Below, one piece after another: positions 7,378 through 12,774 of a stretch of DNA of 12,774 nt. The DNA comes from an uncultured Duganella sp. Lineage in GTDB: Bacteria; Pseudomonadota; Gammaproteobacteria; Burkholderiales; Burkholderiaceae. The stretch lies in assembly GCA_946482335.1 (NCBI GenBank), contig CAMLRG010000155.1:1-12774 (forward strand), read 5' to 3'. Under the pieces are notes generated by a model, which was not told the origin of the DNA, did no database searches, and saw nothing but the letters and a program-made list of their open reading frames with translations. The position numbers and the translations under genes were made by a program. The first letter of the stretch is position 1. Each line of letters begins with the position of its first letter.

Positions 7378-8733
7378 TCACGGCGCGATCCTTGCGGTGC
7401 GGCGCAGGCCGAGCAGCATGGCCGCCGTGGCCAGCGCAGCCAGCGCCGCCGCCATGGCCGGCGGCGGACCGCCAGCGGCGCCGGCGGGGCTGTAGACCGG
7501 CAGCCGTGCAAAGTCCGCCGGGCCGAAAGGCCGTTCGTTGAAGACGTAAGGGTAGAAGTGCCGGCGTATTTGCGCGTGGTAGGCACCGACCCGCTCCAGG
7601 TACGACAGGCGCGCTTGCATGTCGGTCCCGGCCAGCCGGTGCAGCAGCACTTGCACATTCACCCCGGCCAGCAGCAGGCCGGCATTCCTGGTCCATTCTT
7701 CGCGCGACCACAGCGCCTGGCGGTACCGCGCCACCTGGCCGGCCACCGCGTCGTCGCCCGCCTGGTGCATCGCGTAGTACCACTTCCAATGGAAGCTTTC
7801 CGTGGGCGGCGGCGTGTCTTTCCATTCTGGATGCGTGCGGAAGAAGCGCTGCATCGTCTCTTCTTTCGGTTTATCCCAAGCGGTATGCACCGCTTGCCGC
7901 TGCGCCAGCGCCAGTTGCGCCCCTTGCGCCACCGGCAGGGCCCGTTCCAGGGCGGCATTGACAGCGGTCGGCGCCACCAGGGCAAGCAGCACGAACAGCG
8001 CCAGCAGCAGGACAGCGCCGGCCGCGGCGCTGCGTGCCAGCGCCGCGCCCCAGGCGGCGACACCGCACCAGAAACCAAGGTACAGCAGGCTGGCGCCGGC
8101 CAGCATGGCCGTCCCGCCCGGCTCCGCGCCGGACAGCATGGCGCCGGCCAGCAGCGGCAGCAACAGCGCCGCGGCGACCAGGGCAAGGCGCAGCAGCACG
8201 CGGCGCCGCCACATCGCTCCCGGTTTGCCGGGCAGGGAGCCCAATAGCCGCAGGCGGCCCGCCTCCCGCTCGCCGCTCACCAGGTCGTGCGTCAGGGCGA
8301 TGATGAACAGCGGCGCCAGGTACACCAGGACGAAGGCGAAGTCGAACCGTCCCGGCGCGGCCAGCTCAGGGTTGAGCGCCTCCGACTCGTAGAGTTGCGC
8401 TTGCAGGCCGAGCGCCCGCAGCTGCAAGGCGTAGGGCTGCACGTCGCGCTGGCCGAGGGCGGCAAAGGCCAGTGCAGACGGCGGGTCGGTCGCGAGGTGG
8501 GGCGTGTAATAGGCGGTCAGGCCGGCGTCGCCATCGGCGGCCTGGCGTGCGGTGCGTCCGGCGATGTCCGCCGCGTGCACGGCGGCGATGCGCTGCAAGG
8601 CTTCGCGCTGGCCGGCCACGGTGCGCATGCCGCTCCATACGGCAAGCGCCGACAGCAGGGCCAGCAAAACCAAGGCCGCCGCCGCCGGACGTGAGCGCAG
8701 CAGCAACAGCAGTTCGAATTTCCAGTTCTTCAT
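7378..8733 (-). CDS. ABC-2-type transporter permease with large periplasmic domain (second of two)
   Basis: A 451-residue inner-membrane permease. Predicted membrane segments are at about 17-36, 131-148, 180-201, 207-229, 236-257 and 424-442. With the N-terminus inside, this leaves periplasmic loops of about 94 residues (37-130) and about 165 residues (258-423). GEREAGRLRLLGSLPG (154-169) matches the coupling-helix region of ABC-2 permeases. The second periplasmic domain contains an aromatic HWKWYY stretch (315-320). The family is probably that annotated as DUF3526-containing permeases; this is from memory. The start ATG (8731-8733) has AGGGAGA four bases upstream and shares one base with the previous stop (TGATG). 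It is the last gene of the cassette. The substrate is unknown. Confidence 0.85.
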   Translation of the reverse strand: MKNWKFELLLLLRSRPAAAALVLLALLSALAVWSGMRTVAGQREALQRIAAVHAADIAGRTARQAADGDAGLTAYYTPHLATDPPSALAFAALGQRDVQPYALQLRALGLQAQLYESEALNPELAAPGRFDFAFVLVYLAPLFIIALTHDLVSGEREAGRLRLLGSLPGKPGAMWRRRVLLRLALVAAALLLPLLAGAMLSGAEPGGTAMLAGASLLYLGFWCGVAAWGAALARSAAAGAVLLLALFVLLALVAPTAVNAALERALPVAQGAQLALAQRQAVHTAWDKPKEETMQRFFRTHPEWKDTPPPTESFHWKWYYAMHQAGDDAVAGQVARYRQALWSREEWTRNAGLLLAGVNVQVLLHRLAGTDMQARLSYLERVGAYHAQIRRHFYPYVFNERPFGPADFARLPVYSPAGAAGGPPPAMAAALAALATAAMLLGLRRTARIAP

Positions 8734-10166
8734 CAGATCTCCCTTTCCAGGCGGCGGGCCAGCCACATGGCGGCCAGCATGGCGGCGCCCAGCCAGCCCG
8801 CCAGGATGGCGAGCGCGGGCCAGGCGCGCTGTGCGATGGTTTGCTGCAGCGGCGCAGGCGGATGGCGGTAGCGCGGCAAGGCGCGCCAGTAATCGGCTGA
8901 CAGGCGCTGCGCGCGGTCGTCGTGGTACGCCACTTTTTCGGCGTGCAGGCGGTTCAGCGACTGGATCAGCCGGTAGCGGTAGTCTTCGCCGGCCAGCAGG
9001 AAGCGTTCGTGGGCGGCGCGGTCGGTATCGGCCAACGCGGCCGACATGCTGCGCAAGGCCAGCAATGGCACGGCGAGGGCCGCCGCATCCAGCAGCCGGC
9101 CCTGCGCCGCTTGCAATGCGAAGTCGCGCTGCATGCTGGCCAGGAACAATTCGCTGGTCAGGCGTTCGCCCTCTTCGATCACCAGACCTTTGTAATTGAC
9201 CGGCAAATCCTCGATGCGGCTGACGCCATAGCGTTCCAGCGTGGCGTCGCGGAAGCGCTTGAAGTGGGGATCGTCCGGATTGTGGCTGTCGCCGATGCGC
9301 GCCAGTGCGGTGTGCACGGCGGCCTCCATCTCGATGCGCGTGGGGCGCGGCACGGCCCCCGCTGCGGCATCGGGCAGCACGCGCGGCAGCAGCACCACCA
9401 TCAGCGCCCAGGCGCCCACCAGCAACAGCAAGGCATCGCGGCCGCGCCGCACCAGCGCCGACAGCAGCACGGCGATGCAGGACCACAGCAGCAGGTAGGC
9501 GGCATAGCCCATGGCCAGCCAGCTTGCGGGGGCCGCCAGCGGCCGGTCCGTGGCGGCGATGGCCGCCAAAGCCAGCAGCGCCGGCGCGGCCAGCAGCAGC
9601 GCCAGTGTGCCGTGCGCGGCCAGCTTGCCGGCTAACAGGGCGCCGCCGCTGACGCCGTGCGCCAGCATCAGGCGCAATTGCCCGCGCTCGCGTTCGCGCG
9701 CCACCGCGCCGAAGGCCAGGAACACCAGCAGCAGCGGTGCCAGCACCTGCAATACGAAAGCCGGCGTCAGCTGGCCAAAGCGCAGCAGCAACGACGACTG
9801 GCCGGCGTCGCTGAAGTTGGCGCTGTTCTGGCGGTGGCCTTCAAGGTATAGCGTACTGCCCGTGAACGGCGCCACGCCGAAGTCGAAAAAGGCCAGGGCC
9901 GTCAGCGGCCGGAAGACATAGTGGCCGTAATGCACCACGCGGTGCGGGTGGCGGTCCGGCTGGCTGTCCCACTGCTCGTCGGCGTGATGCTGCAGCCTGG
10001 CGCGCTGCGCTTCGACGCCATGCGCGCGCTCCAGGCTGACCAGGATGGCGGCCAGCGTCAGCACCAGCAGCAGCGCCGCCGCCGCGACGGCAACCTTGCT
10101 GCGCCGCAGTGCGCGCCATTCCTCGCTTGCCACGCGCCAGGCGGTGGCGGCAAAGGCGGGCTTCAC
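8733..10166 (-). CDS. ABC-2-type transporter permease with large periplasmic domain (first of two)
   Basis: A 477-residue inner-membrane permease, likely partner of the 451-residue one. Membrane segments are at about 25-44, 134-155, 183-205, 216-237, 245-264 and 448-470. Periplasmic regions are about 45-133 and 265-447. RERERGQLRLMLAHG (156-170) is the ABC-2 coupling region. The second periplasmic part carries the polar segment DSHNPDDPHFKRFRD (293-307) and probably corresponds to the DUF3526 family. I take the start as GTG at 10164-10166: it overlaps the ATPase stop as GTGA, has GGAGGG (10171-10176) four bases upstream, and puts a basic cytoplasmic tail before the first membrane segment. A weakly hydrophobic stretch at 357-373 could be a further segment, which would change the topology. 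The substrate is unknown. Confidence 0.85.
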   Translation of the reverse strand: MKPAFAATAWRVASEEWRALRRSKVAVAAAALLLVLTLAAILVSLERAHGVEAQRARLQHHADEQWDSQPDRHPHRVVHYGHYVFRPLTALAFFDFGVAPFTGSTLYLEGHRQNSANFSDAGQSSLLLRFGQLTPAFVLQVLAPLLLVFLAFGAVARERERGQLRLMLAHGVSGGALLAGKLAAHGTLALLLAAPALLALAAIAATDRPLAAPASWLAMGYAAYLLLWSCIAVLLSALVRRGRDALLLLVGAWALMVVLLPRVLPDAAAGAVPRPTRIEMEAAVHTALARIGDSHNPDDPHFKRFRDATLERYGVSRIEDLPVNYKGLVIEEGERLTSELFLASMQRDFALQAAQGRLLDAAALAVPLLALRSMSAALADTDRAAHERFLLAGEDYRYRLIQSLNRLHAEKVAYHDDRAQRLSADYWRALPRYRHPPAPLQQTIAQRAWPALAILAGWLGAAMLAAMWLARRLEREI

Positions 10167-10888
10167 GCTGCCCTCCGCGCGTCGGCGTAACGCTGGAACA
10201 GTTGCTGCACGTCGAAGCGTTGCGGCCCTTGGGCGCTGATCTCGTGCACGATGCGGCCGCGGTCGAGAAAGCCGATGCGGTCCGCCACTTCGGCGGCGCC
10301 CAGCAAATCGTGGGTGACCATGAATACGGTGACCCCATGCTCGCGCAGCTTGAGCAGCAGGGCATTGAATTCGCTGGTGGCATGCGGGTCCAGGCCGCTG
10401 GTCGGTTCGTCCAGCAGCAACACCGGCACCCGGCGCGCCACCGCCAGCGCGATGGCGACCTTCTGGCGCATCCCTTTGGAATAGCTGCCCAGGCGGCGCT
10501 CCCATGCCGCGCGGTCCAGGCCGACGTCGTCCAGCGCGGCTTCGATGATGGCGGGCGCAGCGTCGGCGCCGCCCATGCGCAACAGGTAGTCCAGGTTTTC
10601 GCGCGCCGTCAGGTGCTCGTAGAGCGCCACGTTTTCCGGCACATAGGCCAGGCGCGCCCTTGCCGCCAGCGGATCGTCGGCGGGATCGATGCCGCACACG
10701 CGGGCGTAACCTTGCGCTGCGCGGGCAAAGCCGAGGAAGGCGTTCAGCGTGGTGGATTTGCCGGCGCCATTGCCGCCCAGCAGGGCGTAGACTTCGCCGC
10801 GCGCGACGTGCAAGTCCAGGCCGTCGAGCACGCTCGTCGTGCCGTAGCGGACCGTCAGGCCCGCCGTTTCAAGTGCAATGCGTTGCAT
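10163..10888 (-). CDS. ABC transporter ATP-binding protein (ABC-2/NosF-like)
   Basis: A 241-residue cytoplasmic ATPase that should power the two permeases encoded next. Walker A is GGNGAGKST (38-46), the signature motif is YSKGMRQ (136-142), Walker B and catalytic glutamate are VLLLDEP (156-162, E161), the D-loop is SGLD (164-167) and the switch histidine is H193. The Q-loop position reads VPEN (83-86), with Glu in place of Gln. That substitution is common in the exporter-type ATPases of the NosF/BcrA kind, and it argues against an importer ATPase. The start ATG (10886-10888) has a strong AAGGAGA seven bases upstream (10896-10902). It lies 17 bases after the TonB receptor stop, and its own stop overlaps the permease start (GTGA). 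An upstream in-frame extension is read-through of the receptor's antisense-free region, not gene. Confidence 0.95.
   Translation of the reverse strand: MQRIALETAGLTVRYGTTSVLDGLDLHVARGEVYALLGGNGAGKSTTLNAFLGFARAAQGYARVCGIDPADDPLAARARLAYVPENVALYEHLTARENLDYLLRMGGADAAPAIIEAALDDVGLDRAAWERRLGSYSKGMRQKVAIALAVARRVPVLLLDEPTSGLDPHATSEFNALLLKLREHGVTVFMVTHDLLGAAEVADRIGFLDRGRIVHEISAQGPQRFDVQQLFQRYADARRAA
10171..10176 (-). promoter_or_regulatory. Ribosome binding site that fixes the GTG start of the first permease
   Basis: GGAGGG on the minus strand lies four bases before the GTG at 10164-10166, inside the last codons of the ATPase gene. With the GTGA stop/start overlap it supports the GTG start over any later codon; there is no ATG nearby upstream of the first membrane segment. 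Confidence 0.7.
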
Positions 10889-10905
10889 GGATTTGTCTCC
10901 TTGTG

Positions 10906-12774
10906 TCAGTAAGAAGCCTGCAAGCCGAGCGACACCGCGCGCGGCGAACCGGGCGCCACCCAGGTGCGCTGGTAGGAACTGCTGTAATAGGTCTTGTCGA
11001 ACAGGTTGTCGACGTCCAGCGACAGGCGCAGGTGGGGCGCGATATGCCAGTGCGCGACCAGGCGCGCCAGCGTGTAGGCCGGCAGTTCGAACGGGGCCGC
11101 GCCGGCATTGGCTTGCGCTTGCGTGCGCGCTTCGCCGAGACGGCGGCCGGTGTGCGTGACGCCGCCGCCGACGGCGTAACGCCGGCCGTCCGCCAGGCTG
11201 CCTTCGTACATCAGCATCAGGCTGCCATTGACGCGCGGCACGTTCAGCAGGCGGCTGCCGCGCTCCAGCATGTTGTCGCGCAAGACTTGCGCGTCGATCA
11301 GGGACAGGCTGGCGTTGGCGCGCCAGTGGCGTGCCAGCTGCCCGGCCAGGTCGAAGTCCAGGCCGCGGCTGCGCACTTCGCCGGCCGCCACCGAGTACGC
11401 CGGCTGTAGCGGGTCGGTGGTCAGCGCATTGCGCTTGCGGATGTCGAACACGGCCAGGGTGGCGCCAAGGCGTCCGCCGGCCTGCTCCCATTTCAGGCCG
11501 GCTTCGCCCGCTTTGCCGCGCTCCGGGGCGAAGGCGGCGCCGCGCGCATCGCTGCCGGTGTTGGGGCGGAACGAACTGCCCCAGTTGGCGTACAGCGTCC
11601 ACTCGGGCGCGGCAAGGTAGCTGGCGCCGATGCGGGGCGAGGTGGCATGCGGTTCCTGCGCGGCTGTGCTGCCGTTGCGGCGGTTGGCCAGGGTTTGCCG
11701 ATGGCGGTCGTGGCGCACGCCGGCCACCAGCCGCCATTGCTCGCCGAGCCGCATCGCATCCTGGGCATACAGTGCCACGTTGCGCTGTTCCTCCAGCGTA
11801 TCGGTAAACAGCGCCGGGACCGGCTGCGGCTGGCCGTACACGGGCGCCAGCACGTCGATCGCATACGGGGCGGCGGCGCTTGGGCTGGCGCGGTACATGC
11901 GCAAGTCGTAGTCGAAGCGGTATGTTTCCACGCCCAGCAGCAATTCGTGGCCGGGCGCGATGCGGCCGGACAGTTCGGCGTGCGCGCCCAGGTCGTCGGA
12001 AGCGTAGTCGCGCAGGCGGCGCTGGCGGCGCAGCGTGCGCTGGTTGGCGTCGAGCGCGGCGGCCGGTTCCGTGGCATAGCCATCCAGCGTGCCGCGCTTC
12101 CACAGCAAGCCGGCGCGCCATTGCCATTGTTCGGACAGGGCGTGTTCGGCCATCAGTTGCTGGGTGCTGTTGAAGATGCGGACGTCGCCGTCCGCTGGCT
12201 CGCCGAGGAAGCGCTCGCGCGGTACCGCGCCCAGTACGCCGTTCACGGCGGCGATGCCGCGGTCCAGCGTGCCGGCGTGGCGCAGCAGTTCGCCGCGGTA
12301 TTCGATGCGGGTGTCCGGGCCGGCCTTGAGGCTCAATGCAGGCGCCAGCAGGCTGCGGCGCGACTGCACGTGGTCGCGGAAGCTGTCGCGCTTTTCGGCG
12401 GCGGCATTCAGGCGCCAGGCCAGCGTTTCGCCCAGCGGGCCGGTGGCGTCGAGGGCGGCGCGGCGCAGGCCGAAGCTGCCGGCCACAGCGTCGAGCGCGT
12501 AGGCCGGGCGCCACAACGGGCGTTTGCTGACGATGTTGAGCGTGCCGCCTGGTTCGCTGGCGCCGTACAGCGCCGCCACCGGGCCCTTCAGGAATTCGAT
12601 GCGCTCCACGGCGGCGGTATCGCGTGGCGCATTGATGCCGCCGCGGTTGGCGGCAAAGCCGTTCAGCAGCAGGGCCATGCCGTTGTTCGGGTCGCCGGCC
12701 AGGCCGCGGATGGCGATGTTGTCCCACAGGCCGCCGAAGCTGTTCTGGCGCGAGACGCCGCCGGCGTAGTCGAG
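10906..12774 (-). CDS. TonB-dependent receptor, siderophore type (N-terminus beyond the right edge)
   Basis: An outer-membrane beta-barrel gated receptor driven by TonB-ExbBD. The 622 visible residues start inside the plug domain, with RQNSFGGLWDN, NIAIRGLAGDP and RIEFLKGPVAALYGASEPGG (ending near visible residue 77), typical of ferric-siderophore receptors of the FhuA/FpvA class. The rest is alternating barrel strands with family hallmarks: YANWGSSFRPNTG, RSRGLDFDL and NLFDKTYY. The C-terminus ends in an aromatic residue (LGLQASY), as barrel proteins do. The signal peptide, TonB box and any N-terminal signalling domain are outside the window, so the ligand, Fur control and sigma-factor coupling cannot be judged. 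The reading frame is open to base 12774; the Met at 12676-12678 is internal. It is the first visible gene of a cassette with an ABC ATPase and two permeases. Confidence 0.93.
   Translation of the reverse strand, partial: LDYAGGVSRQNSFGGLWDNIAIRGLAGDPNNGMALLLNGFAANRGGINAPRDTAAVERIEFLKGPVAALYGASEPGGTLNIVSKRPLWRPAYALDAVAGSFGLRRAALDATGPLGETLAWRLNAAAEKRDSFRDHVQSRRSLLAPALSLKAGPDTRIEYRGELLRHAGTLDRGIAAVNGVLGAVPRERFLGEPADGDVRIFNSTQQLMAEHALSEQWQWRAGLLWKRGTLDGYATEPAAALDANQRTLRRQRRLRDYASDDLGAHAELSGRIAPGHELLLGVETYRFDYDLRMYRASPSAAAPYAIDVLAPVYGQPQPVPALFTDTLEEQRNVALYAQDAMRLGEQWRLVAGVRHDRHRQTLANRRNGSTAAQEPHATSPRIGASYLAAPEWTLYANWGSSFRPNTGSDARGAAFAPERGKAGEAGLKWEQAGGRLGATLAVFDIRKRNALTTDPLQPAYSVAAGEVRSRGLDFDLAGQLARHWRANASLSLIDAQVLRDNMLERGSRLLNVPRVNGSLMLMYEGSLADGRRYAVGGGVTHTGRRLGEARTQAQANAGAAPFELPAYTLARLVAHWHIAPHLRLSLDVDNLFDKTYYSSSYQRTWVAPGSPRAVSLGLQASY

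Noticed and set aside
7364..7379. Possible bidirectional terminator at the orn/permease junction
   Set aside because: Only 4-base complementarities (GAGC/GCTC, AGCT/AGCT) occur, with no T-run on either strand.
8734..9486. Extended start of the 451-residue permease at 9486
   Set aside because: The extension lies in a shifted frame within the other permease gene. The TGATG junction with AGGGAGA marks the start at 8733.
10889..12727. Upstream extension of the ABC ATPase frame to a start at 12727
   Set aside because: The extension is out of frame with the TonB receptor and Arg/Pro-rich. The ATPase has its own strong ribosome site and family-typical start at 10888.
10163..12774. Recent horizontal transfer of the TonB/ABC cassette based on composition
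   Set aside because: Base and codon use look like the neighbouring genes by eye, and no integrase, repeat or tRNA border is visible. An insertion remains possible but is unsupported.

Overview
The window is GC-rich, densely packed bacterial DNA. It carries argF-argG, an operon of M48 protease, pterin dehydratase and rsgA, and a divergent orn. The gene order, the protein sequences and the base composition suggest a betaproteobacterium of the Burkholderiales, most likely Oxalobacteraceae (Massilia/Duganella/Janthinobacterium-like). That assignment comes from recognising the sequences, not from a search. I see no RNA gene, CRISPR array, insertion sequence or phage gene, and no gene-free stretch longer than 90 bases.

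Region 1 (1-1372, minus strand) holds arginine biosynthesis: argF (ornithine carbamoyltransferase), then the 5' third or less of argG (argininosuccinate synthase), which runs off the left edge. The 88-base gap between them can fold into two mutually exclusive GC-rich hairpins. A perfect TATAAT and a 10-bp palindrome lie just upstream of argF.

Region 2 (1373-6735, minus strand) is a compact operon read right to left: an M48/Ste24-type membrane metalloprotease, a pterin-4a-carbinolamine dehydratase, the ribosome-maturation GTPase RsgA, and a 944-residue soluble TPR-GAF histidine kinase. The first two junctions are 4-base ATGA overlaps and the third is a 10-base gap. No response regulator lies nearby. 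Diverging from it across 51 bases is orn (oligoribonuclease, plus strand).

Region 3 (7378-12774, minus strand) is the accessory part. A TonB-dependent receptor of the ferric-siderophore type, cut by the right edge, is followed after 17 bases by an ABC ATPase and two ABC-2-type permeases. The ATPase and permeases are joined by overlapping stop/start codons (GTGA, then TGATG). The two permeases share an uncommon plan: six membrane segments, a periplasmic loop of about 90 residues after the first, and a periplasmic domain of about 165-185 residues before the last. An outer-membrane importer locked into one transcript with an apparent exporter or remodelling-type ABC complex, with no binding protein or FecCD-type importer in view, is the least explained system here. 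It ends three bases from the convergent orn stop codon.
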